A DNA stretch of 64,000 nt from Williamsia muralis (GCF_002735905.1 NZ_PEBD01000010.1:1178001-1242000), one strand, 5' to 3'. Shown: positions 44,883-58,461, counted from the first letter of the stretch. Translations and numbers: made by a program. The notes: generated by a model from the letters alone, not told the origin.

Positions 44883-46346
44883 ATGCCGGCTCAATTGACG
44901 ACGAAGGCTCAGGTCAACGGATACCGCTTTTTACTGCGCAGACTCGAGCATGCGCTGATCCGTCGGGACGTGAGGATGTTGCACGACCCGATGCGGTCGC
45001 AGCTGCGATCGCTCATGGTGGGATTGATACTCGCGATACTGGTGCTCGCCGGCTTCGGGGTATACGGGTTGATCAAACCGCAAGGCTCCGTTGGTAAGTC
45101 GCAAATCATCATCAGCAAAAAGGCCGGCGCGATGTATGTGGTGCTGGACGGACGTCTGCACCCTGTCCTCAATCTCGCGTCGGCACGTTTGATCACCGGC
45201 AGCGACGAGTCCCCGAAGTCGGTCGGTGAGAAGAAGTTGACGGGATACGCTCGCGGCCCGCTTCTCGGAATCCCCGGAGCGCCCGCGGCGCTGCCCGGCC
45301 CCGCTGACACGAAACGTTCGAACTGGGTTGTCTGCGACACGACGTCGGCCGGTCAGGTCAGCACCACCGTGCAAGGCGTGGCCCCCGTACTCGGCGAACA
45401 GATGCGTTCGGCCGGCGGAACCGACGGGCCCGGGGACGAGGCCGTTCTCGTCTCGTCCGCGGGGCAGGTCCACCTGATCGGTGCCGGGCGCCGATCCCGC
45501 GTCGACACCGAGAGCGTGCCGGTACGCCGTGCTCTCGATCTCGACCACGCCGAGGTGCGCGAGGTCAGCTCGGGGGTCCTCAATGCCTTCCCGGAAACCG
45601 ATCCCATTGCGGTACCCGACATTTCGAATCGGGGTGCCCCTTCGGCTCTCGGTCGGGACACCCCCGTCGGATCGGTGTTCAAGGTGACTGCGCTGTCGGG
45701 AGAGGCGACGTTTTATGTGGCGTTGGCGCAAGGAGTGCAACGGATCGGTGAGGTCGCTGCTGAGATCATCCGGCAGGCCGATCGATCGGGTGCCGACAGT
45801 GTGCCGACACTCAATCCCGGCGCTCTGACAGGGGTGGAGACGGTCAGTATTCTCCCCACGGACGACTTTCCGACGGCACCGCCACGATTCGCGGACGATA
45901 CGGCCGACCCCGTCGTATGTGCGGCCTGGTCACGGTCGGTGGACGACCACGAGGCGTCGCTACGAACACTGCTCGGTTCCGTCCTGCCGCTGAGGCCACG
46001 CGACAAGCCGGTTCCGCTCAGCGGAGCCGACGGTCCCGGCCCGGGTCTCGACGCGGCGTTCGTCACACCCGGACGCGGACACTACATCCAGGCGACGGGA
46101 TCAGAACCCGACAGCACGCGAGCCGAATCCCTTTTCTACGTCAACGATTCGGGGGTTCGTTTCGGCGTCCCCGACGCTGCGACCGCCGATGTCATCGGAC
46201 TCGGACGAGATCCGCTGCCGGCCCCTTGGTCGGTCATCTCACTGCTCGCTGTGGGGCCCACACTGAACCAATACGACGCACTCGTGTCCCACGACGGCAT
46301 CGCACCGAATCTGGCCGGTGCGCAGTTCGAACCACCCGGCAACTAG
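44883..46346 (+). CDS. eccB: type VII secretion component EccB
   Basis: 487 residues. Cytosolic N-terminus PAQLTTKAQVNGYRFLLRRLEHALIRRDVRMLHDPMRSQLR, one transmembrane helix (about 43-62) then a periplasmic domain with SKKAGAMYVVLDGRLHPVLNLASARLI and the typical repeat segments. It is the core EccB subunit of an ESX system. GGGGGGA precedes the ATG. It is divergent from eccE; the rest of the machine must be elsewhere. Confidence 0.93.
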   Translation: MPAQLTTKAQVNGYRFLLRRLEHALIRRDVRMLHDPMRSQLRSLMVGLILAILVLAGFGVYGLIKPQGSVGKSQIIISKKAGAMYVVLDGRLHPVLNLASARLITGSDESPKSVGEKKLTGYARGPLLGIPGAPAALPGPADTKRSNWVVCDTTSAGQVSTTVQGVAPVLGEQMRSAGGTDGPGDEAVLVSSAGQVHLIGAGRRSRVDTESVPVRRALDLDHAEVREVSSGVLNAFPETDPIAVPDISNRGAPSALGRDTPVGSVFKVTALSGEATFYVALAQGVQRIGEVAAEIIRQADRSGADSVPTLNPGALTGVETVSILPTDDFPTAPPRFADDTADPVVCAAWSRSVDDHEASLRTLLGSVLPLRPRDKPVPLSGADGPGPGLDAAFVTPGRGHYIQATGSEPDSTRAESLFYVNDSGVRFGVPDAATADVIGLGRDPLPAPWSVISLLAVGPTLNQYDALVSHDGIAPNLAGAQFEPPGN

Positions 46347-46386
46347 TCGGATCGATTCGGGATGTCCCCGATGCTGCCCAGCGAAG

Positions 46387-47136
46387 TCAGCGTCGCGGCG
46401 GCGTCAGCGCCCGCACGAGTTCTTCCCACCGATCACCGATATGACCGAGGGCCATGTGGTCGTTGTGGAGCATGTGGTGGATGGCAGGCGCTTCCAGTGG
46501 TGCCAGCACCGCCATGCACAGCAATTCGAGATTGCCGCGAAAACCCATCTGTGTGAGCAGCATTCGGGTGTGGGTGACCACAACGGTCCTGGTGGGATGA
46601 CTGAACCGCTGCGGTCCGGTGTCCTCGGCTTCGAGCAGTAGATCCAAGTGCGCCGCTGCCATCGCCAGACGGGCGCGGCCGAACGCGATCAACCGGTCCA
46701 ACGGGTCGACCTTTTCGCCCGGGTCCCCGGGGCCCAGTGGTGCCGGGCCGGTGAGGAAGGCTTGTTGCAGCTGGATCTCGGAGTGGTTGAGGAGCGCGAG
46801 CATCAGGCCGGACCGGTTACCGAATCGGCGAAAGACGGTGCCTTTGCCGACGCCCGCCTCACGTGCGACCGCGTCCATGGTGACCGCCGACGCGCCGCAC
46901 GATTCGATGAGGCGGGTCGCGGCCTCCATCAGCAACTGACGGTTGCGAGCGGCATCGGCCCTTTCGGGCTCCTGGTCGTCGACCAGTGGGATTGCGGCGG
47001 GGTGGCGTTCGGTCAGAGTGAGGGGAAGGGGCGGTCGAGGCGCGTTGGGGGCATCGATCAACGGCAGTTCGGCGCCGGTTGCGCTGGACTGCTCGGAGTT
47101 CGCCCCGGGTGCCGGGTGCCGTGCGGGCTTTGACAC
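46387..47136 (-). CDS. TetR-family transcriptional regulator
   Basis: 249 residues with a long 60-residue N-terminal extension rich in Pro/Ala, then the TetR helix-turn-helix: RNRQLLMEAATRLIESCGASAVTMDAVAREAGVGKGTVFRRFGNRSGL. It probably represses the divergent FMN reductase and itself through a CGGACC palindrome. The GTG start follows TACAGT at six bases, so leaderless transcription is likely. Ligand unknown, but quinone or electrophile sensing would fit the neighbour. Confidence 0.88.
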   Translation of the reverse strand: MSKPARHPAPGANSEQSSATGAELPLIDAPNAPRPPLPLTLTERHPAAIPLVDDQEPERADAARNRQLLMEAATRLIESCGASAVTMDAVAREAGVGKGTVFRRFGNRSGLMLALLNHSEIQLQQAFLTGPAPLGPGDPGEKVDPLDRLIAFGRARLAMAAAHLDLLLEAEDTGPQRFSHPTRTVVVTHTRMLLTQMGFRGNLELLCMAVLAPLEAPAIHHMLHNDHMALGHIGDRWEELVRALTPPRR

Positions 47137-47174
47137 ACCTTGACTGTAACGCGTGTCGCGACGACGGAATTATT

Positions 47175-47188
47175 CGGACCGTGGTCCG
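47175..47188. promoter_or_regulatory. TetR operator candidate
   Basis: Perfect palindrome CGGACC-GT-GGTCCG between the divergent TetR and FMN reductase genes. Its position 42 bases before the reductase start and just upstream of the TetR start suits joint repression. Confidence 0.55.
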
Positions 47189-47229
47189 GTTGAACCGATT
47201 GTAGGTCGAATCAATCTTGGAGGAGAGCA

Positions 47230-47805
47230 GTGACAAACGAGAACAAAACGGAATCGACGAAGATCGTGGTGCTGGTCGGAAGCCTGCGACGCGAGTCGGT
47301 GAACCGTGCGCTGGCGCGTGTGGCCGCGGAGAACGCGCCGGTCGACGTCGCAGTGGACGTGTACTCGGGCCTGGAACTGTTGCCGTTCTACAACGAGGAC
47401 CTCGACACCGAACCGGTTGATGCCGAGGTTGCCAGGGTGCGCCGGACCGTGGGAGATGCGGACGCTGTACTCATCGTCACCCCGGAGTACAACGGCACCA
47501 TTCCGGCGGTTCTCAAGAACGCCATCGACTGGCTCTCACGCCCGTACGGCGCCGGCGCCCTCACCGGTAAGCCGGTCGGAGTGCTGGGCGCAGCGCTCGC
47601 GCAGTTCGGCGGGAAGTGGTCACACGACGACACCAGCCGGTCGGTGGGTATCGCCGGAGGCCGGGTGGTCGAGGACGTCGAACTGCACCTCACCATCGGC
47701 ACGCTGGACGGCAAGCCGGTCGCCGAAGTGCCAGAGGTGGTCGATGAGCTGCGGCACGCCGTCACGGTGCTGGTCGATGCCGTCGACGCCACCGTCGCCG
47801 CCTGA
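47230..47805 (+). CDS. NADPH-dependent FMN reductase / quinone reductase
   Basis: 191 residues, flavodoxin-like fold. VVLVGSLRRESVNRALARVA, LPFYNEDLD, and the flavin loop VTPEYNGTIPAVLKNAIDWLSRP are conserved in NADPH:FMN oxidoreductases and azoreductase/quinone reductases. GGAGGAG precedes the GTG. Divergent from a TetR with a palindromic operator between them, a typical detoxification pair. Confidence 0.88.
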   Translation: MTNENKTESTKIVVLVGSLRRESVNRALARVAAENAPVDVAVDVYSGLELLPFYNEDLDTEPVDAEVARVRRTVGDADAVLIVTPEYNGTIPAVLKNAIDWLSRPYGAGALTGKPVGVLGAALAQFGGKWSHDDTSRSVGIAGGRVVEDVELHLTIGTLDGKPVAEVPEVVDELRHAVTVLVDAVDATVAA

Positions 47806-47837
47806 GGGCGGGGTTCGCACAGCCGACAACACCTCTG

Positions 47838-47882
47838 ACGGACCGCCGTGGCGAGATCGATCGACTCGCCGCGGCGGTCCGT
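47838..47882 (+). terminator. terminator hairpin after the FMN reductase
   Basis: Arms ACGGACCGCCGTGGCGAG (47838-47855) and CTCGCCGCGGCGGTCCGT (47865-47882) pair at 17 of 18 positions around a nine-base loop, 32 bases after the stop. No U-tract is present. Confidence 0.6.
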
Positions 47883-47977
47883 TCGTGTTCGACGCGACAT
47901 GTGACGAACGACACGCCGAGACACGCCAGATGCAGATTTTTTCGAAGCTTCCGACCTGGGACTTTCATGAATGTGAT

Positions 47978-47993
47978 TCGCAACGTGTTGTGT
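47978..47993. promoter_or_regulatory. NrdR box 1
   Basis: TCGCAACGTGTTGTGT fits the right half and centre of the NrdR box ACACWATATATWGTGT. It starts exactly 32 bases before box 2, the spacing typical of paired NrdR boxes. Confidence 0.6.
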
Positions 47994-48009
47994 CGCTCCC
48001 GAATGTCAG

Positions 48010-48025
48010 ACACTAGGTGTAGTGT
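48010..48025. promoter_or_regulatory. NrdR box 2
   Basis: ACACTAGGTGTAGTGT matches the NrdR consensus ACACWATATATWGTGT at 13 of 16 positions. With box 1 at a 32-base offset it marks nrdHIEF as an NrdR target. Confidence 0.75.
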
Positions 48026-48169
48026 TTGGAACACTGAACGGCACGACGGGGTTGACTCTTATGAACAGCACTGACAGGCCGGCCAGATCGAGATACGAAA
48101 GACACGATTTGCTGCTCGAGACACGTTTTCGGCAGCGATAACCGGTCCGCACACAGGGAGTTCTGGGAT

Positions 48170-48421
48170 ATGACTACTTCGGCCACCGCAACGATCACCG
48201 TCTACACCAAGCCTGCTTGCGTGCAGTGCAACGCCACCTACAAGGCGCTCGACAAGAACGGTCTCGACTACGAGGTCGTCGACATCACCGAGGATTCCGA
48301 GGCCCGCGACTACGTGATGGCCCTCGGTTACCTGCAGGCGCCCGTGGTGGTCGCCGGCGACAGCCATTGGTCAGGATTCCGCCCGGATCGCATCAAGGCG
48401 CTCGTCGCAGCCGCAGCCTGA
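48170..48421 (+). CDS. nrdH: glutaredoxin-like NrdH
   Basis: 83 residues, glutaredoxin fold with thioredoxin-like reduction. Redox motif C-V-Q-C (Cys 17 and 20) and the conserved WSGFRPDRI near the end. It reduces the class Ib ribonucleotide reductase NrdE, drawing electrons from thioredoxin reductase. It heads nrdHIEF downstream of NrdR boxes. Confidence 0.94.
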   Translation: MTTSATATITVYTKPACVQCNATYKALDKNGLDYEVVDITEDSEARDYVMALGYLQAPVVVAGDSHWSGFRPDRIKALVAAAA

Positions 48422-48480
48422 TCCACGTCGTCTCATCATTTTCTAGCTCTACCGTCAGCACCATCGCGGAGGTCGGGACA

Positions 48481-48981
48481 TTGGGGAAGATTCCCGTACA
48501 TTCCGCGGAGGCCGGATCCGGCGGCCCCCCGTTGATCGTGTACTTCTCGAGCGTCTCGGAGAACACACACCGATTCGTCGAGAAGCTCGGTCTTCGGGCG
48601 GTCCGGATCCCCCTGTTCGACCCCGAGGGCACGTTCGTCGTCGATGAGCCCTACGTCTTGATCTGCCCTACCTATGGGGGTGGGAAGGCGTCAGGAGAGC
48701 CCGGCGGATTCGTTCCCAAGCAGGTCATCAAGTTTCTGAACAACAAACACAACCGTTCGCTGATCACCGCGGTCATCGCGGCAGGGAATACCAATTTCGG
48801 TGAAGAGTTCTGCCTCGCAGGCACCATCATCTCGAACAAATGCCAGGTGCCGTACCTGTACCGGTTCGAGCTGATGGGCGACGCCGAAGACGTAGAGCGA
48901 GTCCGCACCGGCCTCCATCAATTCACACTCGATCAACTCGCACAGGAGCCAGCACAGTGTCGCCAACCGCAACCGCAGTAG
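48481..48981 (+). CDS. nrdI: flavodoxin NrdI
   Basis: 166 residues. Flavodoxin-type [26 protein letters not shown], and [28 protein letters not shown], the NrdI hallmark. It supplies superoxide for assembly of the dimanganese-tyrosyl cofactor of NrdF. The TTG at 48481 follows GGAGG at eight bases. Its end overlaps nrdE by 25 bases. Confidence 0.92.
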   Translation: MGKIPVHSAEAGSGGPPLIVYFSSVSENTHRFVEKLGLRAVRIPLFDPEGTFVVDEPYVLICPTYGGGKASGEPGGFVPKQVIKFLNNKHNRSLITAVIAAGNTNFGEEFCLAGTIISNKCQVPYLYRFELMGDAEDVERVRTGLHQFTLDQLAQEPAQCRQPQPQ

Positions 48982-51146
48982 AGACCTCGGCAAGCAAGTC
49001 AGGCGCACATGCCGACCCGTCGGGGCACAACCCGGGTGAGATGGATTACCACTCGCTCAACGCGATGTTGAACCTGTACGACGCAGACGGCAAGATCCAG
49101 TTCGAGAAGGACCGCGAAGCGGCCAATCAGTACTTCCTCCAGCACGTCAACCAGAACACCGTTTTCTTCCACAACCTGGAAGAGAAGCTCAAGTACCTCG
49201 TCGAGGAAAACTATTACGAGCCAGAGGTTTTGGCGAAGTACGACCGCGAGTTCGTCAAGGGGCTCTTCGATCACGCCTACAGCAAGAAGTTCCGGTTCCC
49301 GACCTTCTTGGGCGCGTTCAAGTACTACACCTCCTACACGCTGAAGACCTTCGACGGTAAGCGGTACCTCGAGCGGTTCGAAGATCGTGTCGCCATGGTG
49401 GCCCTCACCCTCGCCGACGGGGACACCGCGCTGGCCCGCAACCTCGTCGACGAGATCATCGAAGGCCGATTCCAGCCGGCCACACCCACGTTCCTCAACT
49501 CGGGCAAGAAGCAACGCGGCGAGCCGGTGTCGTGCTTCCTGCTCCGCATCGAAGACAACATGGAATCGATCGGGCGCTCGATCAACTCCGCACTGCAGCT
49601 GTCCAAGCGCGGCGGGGGAGTGGCCTTGCTGCTGAGCAACATTCGTGAGCACGGTGCCCCGATCAAGAAGATCGAGAACCAGAGCTCCGGTGTCATCCCC
49701 ATCATGAAGCTGCTCGAGGACTCGTTCAGTTACGCCAACCAGCTCGGTGCCCGGCAGGGTGCGGGTGCGGTGTACCTGCACGCACACCATCCCGACATCT
49801 ACCGCTTCCTCGACACCAAGCGCGAGAACGCGGACGAGAAGATCCGCATCAAGACGCTGTCGCTGGGTGTGGTGATCCCTGACATCACCTTCGAGCTGGC
49901 CAAGCGCAACGACGACATGTACCTGTTCAGCCCGTACGACGTCGAACGGATCTACGGTGTGCCGTTCGCGGACATCAACGTCAGCGAGAAGTACCACGAA
50001 ATGGTGGAGGACAAGCGGATTCGCAAGTCCAAGATCAAGGCACGCGAGTTCTTCCAGACGCTGGCAGAGCTGCAGTTCGAATCGGGCTACCCGTACATCA
50101 TGTTCGAGGACACGGTGAACCGCGCCAACCCGATCGACGGCAAGATCACCCACTCCAACCTGTGCTCGGAGATCCTGCAGGTCTCCACGGCCTCGGAGTT
50201 CAACGACGACCTGTCCTACGCCAACATCGGCAAAGACATCTCGTGCAACCTGGGTTCGCTGAACATCGCCAAGACGATGGATTCGCCAGACATCGCGCAC
50301 ACCATCGAGACCGCGATCCGCGGGCTCACGGCCGTGTCGGATCAGACCGCGATCACGTCGGTGCCTTCGATCCAGAAGGGCAACAACGAATCACACGCCA
50401 TCGGCCTCGGGCAGATGAACCTGCACGGCTACCTGGCGCGGGAGCGGGTCTACTACGGATCGCCCGAAGGTATCGACTTCACGAACATCTACTTCTACAC
50501 CGTGCTCTTCTACGCGCTGCGCGCATCGAACCGCATCGCCAAGGAGCGTGGTAAGGCGTTCGGCGGATTCGAGCGGTCGAAGTACGCGACCGGCGAGTTC
50601 TTCGACAAGTACACCGACCGCACCTGGGCGCCGGAGACCGACAAGGTCCGAGAGATGTTCGGGCAGGCCGGGATCGCGATCCCCACGCAGGACGACTGGC
50701 GTGAGCTGAAGGCTTCCGTGCAGGAGCACGGCATCTACAACCAGAACCTGCAGGCCGTTCCGCCGACGGGTTCGATCAGCTACATCAACCATTCGACCAG
50801 CTCGATCCACCCGGTCGCCGCCAAGGTGGAGATCCGCAAAGAGGGCAAGATCGGGCGCGTCTACTACCCGGCCCCCTATATGGACAACGACAACCTGGAC
50901 TACTACCAGGACGCGTATGAGATCGGCTACGAGAAGATCATCGACACGTACGCCGCCGCCACCCAGCACGTGGACCAGGGGCTGAGTCTCACCTTGTTCT
51001 TCAAGGACACCGCGACCACTCGCGACGTGAACAAGGCGCAGATCTACGCATGGCGCAAGGGAATCAAGACGTTGTATTACATCCGGCTGCGTCAGATGGC
51101 TCTCGAGGGCACCGAGGTGGAGGGTTGCGTCTCCTGCATGCTGTAG
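48957..51146 (+). CDS. nrdE: class Ib ribonucleotide reductase alpha subunit
   Basis: 729 residues. NrdE motifs: [18 protein letters not shown] start, [25 protein letters not shown] with an active-site Cys, [12 protein letters not shown] with the radical Cys, [10 protein letters not shown] and the C-terminal redox pair GCVSCML. It reduces NDPs to dNDPs with NrdF and NrdH. GTG 48957 follows AGGAG. Class Ib subunits lack the ATP-cone activity domain, as here. Confidence 0.95.
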   Translation: MSPTATAVETSASKSGAHADPSGHNPGEMDYHSLNAMLNLYDADGKIQFEKDREAANQYFLQHVNQNTVFFHNLEEKLKYLVEENYYEPEVLAKYDREFVKGLFDHAYSKKFRFPTFLGAFKYYTSYTLKTFDGKRYLERFEDRVAMVALTLADGDTALARNLVDEIIEGRFQPATPTFLNSGKKQRGEPVSCFLLRIEDNMESIGRSINSALQLSKRGGGVALLLSNIREHGAPIKKIENQSSGVIPIMKLLEDSFSYANQLGARQGAGAVYLHAHHPDIYRFLDTKRENADEKIRIKTLSLGVVIPDITFELAKRNDDMYLFSPYDVERIYGVPFADINVSEKYHEMVEDKRIRKSKIKAREFFQTLAELQFESGYPYIMFEDTVNRANPIDGKITHSNLCSEILQVSTASEFNDDLSYANIGKDISCNLGSLNIAKTMDSPDIAHTIETAIRGLTAVSDQTAITSVPSIQKGNNESHAIGLGQMNLHGYLARERVYYGSPEGIDFTNIYFYTVLFYALRASNRIAKERGKAFGGFERSKYATGEFFDKYTDRTWAPETDKVREMFGQAGIAIPTQDDWRELKASVQEHGIYNQNLQAVPPTGSISYINHSTSSIHPVAAKVEIRKEGKIGRVYYPAPYMDNDNLDYYQDAYEIGYEKIIDTYAAATQHVDQGLSLTLFFKDTATTRDVNKAQIYAWRKGIKTLYYIRLRQMALEGTEVEGCVSCML

Positions 51147-51189
51147 TAGCTGTCTCGATGTGTTTGGCCGACAACAACTTTCATGATGA

Positions 51190-52215
<1,026 letters not shown>

Positions 52216-52225
52216 CCCACGCCAC

Positions 52226-52293
52226 AATTCGCTCCACCTACGACGAAACGCTCCGGTTGCAACCGGAGCGTTTCGTCGTAAGTGGAGCGAATT
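52226..52293. terminator. 33-bp near-perfect inverted repeat between convergent genes
   Basis: Arms 52226-52258 and 52261-52293 pair at 32 of 33 positions around a two-base centre; the inner arm is CTCCGGTT/AACCGGAG. It begins 11 bases after the nrdF stop and ends three bases before the carbonic anhydrase stop, so it serves both genes as a bidirectional terminator. Confidence 0.8.
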
Positions 52294-52295
52294 TC

Positions 52296-52784
52296 TCAGC
52301 TGACCTCGTTGAGTTTCCCGGTGGCGACATCGAACACAAACCCGCGCAACGACGTCGTCTTGGTGATGAACGGGGACTTCTCGATCCGCGCCACCGACTG
52401 CCGCACGTCTTCGTCCAGGTCGCCGAACGCCTCGGCAGACCACGCCGGCTTCACGCCGACCTCGTCCTGGATGGCTCGTTTGAAGTCGTCGTCGGTGAAC
52501 GTCAGCATGCCGCAGTCGGTGTGGTGGATCAGGATGATCTCGGTGGTACCGAGTAGCCGCTGACTGATGGCGAGTGACCGGATCTCATCGTCCGTGATCA
52601 CACCGCCGGCATTGCGGATGACATGTGCCTCACCGGGATTGAGGCCGAGAATGCCATAGACATCGAGCCGGGCGTCCATGCATGCGACGACGGCGACGTG
52701 CTTGCTGGGTGGAAGGGGCAGTGGACCGGAGAAGTCGGCCGCGTACGCGCGATTGTTGTCCAGGTATTCATCGGTGACGGTCAT
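52296..52784 (-). CDS. beta-carbonic anhydrase
   Basis: 162 residues. Zinc motif VACMDARLD (Cys 35, Asp 37, Arg 39) and IHHTDCGM (His 88, Cys 91); NPGEAHVIRNAGG is conserved. It hydrates CO2 to bicarbonate. ATG 52784 is the start most similar to homologs. In frame upstream, ATG 52877 would add a 31-residue segment resembling a lipoprotein signal (hydrophobic core then LSAC). A palindrome at 52790-52813 sits just before the chosen start. Confidence 0.87.
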   Translation of the reverse strand: MTVTDEYLDNNRAYAADFSGPLPLPPSKHVAVVACMDARLDVYGILGLNPGEAHVIRNAGGVITDDEIRSLAISQRLLGTTEIILIHHTDCGMLTFTDDDFKRAIQDEVGVKPAWSAEAFGDLDEDVRQSVARIEKSPFITKTTSLRGFVFDVATGKLNEVS

Positions 52785-52789
52785 GCACT

Positions 52790-52813
52790 CATGCTCATGG
52801 GTGCATGAGCATG
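52790..52813. promoter_or_regulatory. palindrome just upstream of carbonic anhydrase
   Basis: CATGCTCATG-GGTG-CATGAGCATG, perfect 10-bp arms with a 4-base loop, five bases before ATG 52784. It could be an operator, an RNA hairpin masking the start, or a coding feature of the in-frame extension. Confidence 0.35.
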
Positions 52814-52903
52814 CGGACAGAGTTGCAGCCACGATGATTCCAACGCAGTCCGCCGCGATGAGCAGGCCGAATGCCATCGACGACTGTGGTGGAGCGTCGA
52901 GCG

Positions 52904-53884
52904 TCAGACCAATGAGTTGCCGACGTTGAAGAGCACCAAGTTCGCTGCCGACAGTCCTCCCGAGCCGAACCAGACCTCGTCCTCCACGATGCGCACGCGT
53001 CCCCAGCTCGGTGCACCCATGTCGTGCCATCGATCGCTCTCGAGGACCGAGGTGCCGTGCTCCAGCCCGGCAGGCCCGTCGAATCCGACGTAGATGACAT
53101 CTCCGTCGGCAATCTCGAAGTTCTTGTCGTCGATCGGTGTCGGCGCCGGCTCACGCTGACCGGGCGGACGTTGCACACCCATGTCGGTCAGGACGCTCGC
53201 GGCGAACCCGCCGGTGCCCTCCACCGTCTCGGAGTCCTTGCCGAACCGCACGAGAGAGGCCTGGTTGTATCGCGCGCCGAGTCGGTCACCGGTCGTCTTG
53301 GCGGCGTCTTCATAGGCTCGCAGTCGTTGCTCGCCCGCGTCACCGCGGCCCACAGCCTCGGCAACCGTCGAGAACCGCTCGCGCCAGTCCTGCGCCGGAT
53401 CGATCTGTACGGTCCGGACCGAGCCCACAGCACCGTCGAGTGGGGATTCGCCGACCGTCAGCAAGAGGTCGGGATTGGTCGCGGCCGCCCGTGCGACGTC
53501 TGGCCGGCTCTTTTCACCGACGGTCGGAAGGTCCTGCACCGCTGTGCCCATGAACGAGGGGAGTGAGCCGCCGACGGTGGTGGAAGCGACGACTTTGCCC
53601 TGTATCCCCAGCGCGCACAGAGCGTCGAGGAGGCTTGGGTCCGCGACCAGGATGCGACTGGGGTCGGGGGCCCCGGTGTCGACCGGAGCAGGTGTCTGAC
53701 ATGTCTGGTTCTTGTCGCGATCGGGGTCCGCGAGATCCACCGAGGCGATGCGTGTCGTCGTCTTCACGATCGACCCTTCGCCCTCGGGGACGGACGAGTC
53801 GAGGCATCCACTTACACCTGCGCTGACCAGGGCGGCAAGCGCAAGAGTCGCCAGAGCGCGACGGCGACGGATCACTTCGCTCAC
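52904..53884 (-). CDS. fecB: FecB-like periplasmic binding lipoprotein
   Basis: 326 residues. A RRRRALATL start, hydrophobic core and VSGC lipobox (Cys 27) mark a lipoprotein. The mature part is a class III binding protein: ILVADPSLLDALCALGIQGKVVAST, AAATNPDLLLTVGES and GDVIYVGFDGPAGLEHGTSVLESDRWHDMGA. In M. tuberculosis FecB (Rv3044) lies between nrdF and ctaD, the same place. Iron-siderophore or haem binding is suggested but not proven. Confidence 0.85.
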   Translation of the reverse strand: MSEVIRRRRALATLALAALVSAGVSGCLDSSVPEGEGSIVKTTTRIASVDLADPDRDKNQTCQTPAPVDTGAPDPSRILVADPSLLDALCALGIQGKVVASTTVGGSLPSFMGTAVQDLPTVGEKSRPDVARAAATNPDLLLTVGESPLDGAVGSVRTVQIDPAQDWRERFSTVAEAVGRGDAGEQRLRAYEDAAKTTGDRLGARYNQASLVRFGKDSETVEGTGGFAASVLTDMGVQRPPGQREPAPTPIDDKNFEIADGDVIYVGFDGPAGLEHGTSVLESDRWHDMGAPSWGRVRIVEDEVWFGSGGLSAANLVLFNVGNSLV

Positions 53885-54152
53885 AGGTTCTCTTCCACTC
53901 TTCGGTTGCGGCCCGATGACGGCTGAATCCCGAACAAACTAGCACTGCTCCGCCGGGTGGAGACCGATGTCGAAAGCCGCGTTTGCCCACCCCCGGATCG
54001 ACTACGACAGTTCGTAGGACCCGAGCGGCTGCGGGCCGTATGAGGGTCTAGGATCAACATCAGCGCACATTCATGGCCGTCGCTCCAACGTCCTCCGCGG
54101 AACACACTTCCGCACCTGACGCAGGCGACAGGCCACGCAGGCAGGAGGATCA

Positions 54153-57180
<3,028 letters not shown>

Positions 57181-57181
<1 letters not shown>

Positions 57182-57939
57182 TGGTCGCGCCCGACGCCGA
57201 CAACACCTTTGGGCAGCGGTACCGGCGCCTGACCGAATACGTCGGTGGCGGTTCGGATCCGGTAGATCCTGGCCAGGTGCTGGCGATGCCGATGGTGCTC
57301 CACATCCCCAAGGCCGATCCTCCGCCCAGGACCGCGCTACTCAACGCTGCGGCTTCCGCAGTCGCGGCATTGTGCCTCGATCCGCGCTCGGGCGGCGACG
57401 GCCCGTGGTCGGAACCGATGGACGCGTGGTGCGATGCGCGGATCCGTAAGATCGCGCGCCGCGCACGTGGATCGCATTGGAGTGCGGCACAAGAAGTCCC
57501 GGGGGTGACCGCACGATGCGGTTCGGCCGAGGCCCGGGCCATCGTGCCCGGACCGGTCGGCGACATCGATCGGCGGATCGGACGCCTCCAGATCGGGGGC
57601 ACCGACGTGCCCGGCGACGATGCCGACGTGGGCACCGGGCCGGTGCTGTGGGTCAATCCGACTCTCGAGATGACAGTCGGGAAGCTCGCCGCACAAGTCG
57701 GGCACGCTGCGATGCTGGTCGTCCGGTTGATGTCCGTGGAGGCCGCCGAGCGATGGTGGTCCGATGGATGCCCGGTACGGGTGCGCACCGCGTCGCCGAC
57801 CGACTGGACCCGGCTGATCGACGCCGACCTCACCGGCCATGCGGTTGCTGTGCGCGACGCCGGTTTCACCGAGATCGCGCCGGGCTCGGTGACCGTGATC
57901 GCCGAAGTAGGGCAGGCCGGCCCGGGCTCTGCCGATTAG
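57181..57939 (+). CDS. PTH2-domain protein (peptidyl-tRNA hydrolase-like)
   Basis: 252 residues. The C-terminal half has WVNPTLEMTVGKLAAQVGHAAMLVVRL, the PTH2 hallmark (K-x-x-x-Q-x-x-H-A), and ends with AVRDAGFTEIAPGSVTVIAEV. The first 150 residues form an actinobacterial extension with LHIPKADPPPRTALLNAAA. PTH2 recycles peptidyl-tRNA. ATG overlaps the serB stop (TGATG). Role of the extension unknown. Confidence 0.85.
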
Positions 57940-57942
57940 TCT
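57937..57942 (+). promoter_or_regulatory. -10 hexamer of the DUF985 cupin gene (leaderless)
   Basis: TAGTCT, with six bases before ATG 57949, overlapping the stop codon of the PTH2 gene; identical in sequence and spacing to the tobH one. Confidence 0.4.
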
Positions 57943-57948
57943 GGCGCC

Positions 57949-58392
57949 ATGACAGAGCTCCCCGACTGGGCCGCCCACCTGCAACTGGAACCGCACCCTG
58001 AAGGCGGGTTCTACCGGCAGACCTGGGTGAGCGATCTGACCATCCCGAAAGATGTTCTGCCGCAGGGGTATCCGGCTGAGCGAGCGGCCGGGACGGCAAT
58101 CTTGTTCCTGCTGTTGCCGGGGCAGCAATCCGCGTGGCACACCGTGCGCAGTGCTGAGATCTGGCTGTATCACCGGGGGGCGCCAGTGGCCCTCGGTCTC
58201 GGTGGTGACGGACCTGAGCCCGCCGGTGAACGAACCGTGCTAGTCGGCGCCGACATCACCGCCGGTCATCGCCCGCAGTACGTCGTCGCGCCTGGCGAAT
58301 GGCAGCGCGCGCAACCGCATGGAGACGAACCTTCGCTGGTCAGTTGTATTGTCGTGCCCGGCTTCGACTTTGCCGACTTCACGATGCACTGA
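57949..58392 (+). CDS. DUF985 cupin family protein
   Basis: 147 residues. LEPHPEGGFYRQTW and SAWHTVRSAEIWLYHRGAPV are DUF985 (cupin_5) motifs, with VAPGEWQRAQPHGDEPSLVSCIVVPGFDFADF at the end. Fold is certain, biochemical function is not known. TAGTCT six bases before ATG suggests a leaderless message. Confidence 0.9.
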   Translation: MTELPDWAAHLQLEPHPEGGFYRQTWVSDLTIPKDVLPQGYPAERAAGTAILFLLLPGQQSAWHTVRSAEIWLYHRGAPVALGLGGDGPEPAGERTVLVGADITAGHRPQYVVAPGEWQRAQPHGDEPSLVSCIVVPGFDFADFTMH

Positions 58393-58461
58393 CCTCGGGG
58401 ACCACAAACCTGTTCGGCCCGCCTGCACCGCCTTCGTGTCTCGGTGCGGCACGATAGGGGG

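Larger units (their letters stand above)
47883..48169. other. leader and promoter region of nrdHIEF
   Basis: No convincing protein gene. It holds the paired NrdR boxes at 47978-47993 and 48010-48025, then about 140 bases before the nrdH start. A 26-codon frame at 48061-48141 is present but has no ribosome-binding site. Confidence 0.5.

Noticed and set aside
43666-44898. Plus-strand frame opposite eccE running into the tandem repeat
   Set aside because: Low-complexity Arg/Pro translation, ends in the repeat; eccE on the minus strand explains the region.
48061-48141. 26-codon ORF in the nrdH leader
   Set aside because: No ribosome-binding site, no codon pattern or motif, and no obvious regulatory residue run; most likely chance.
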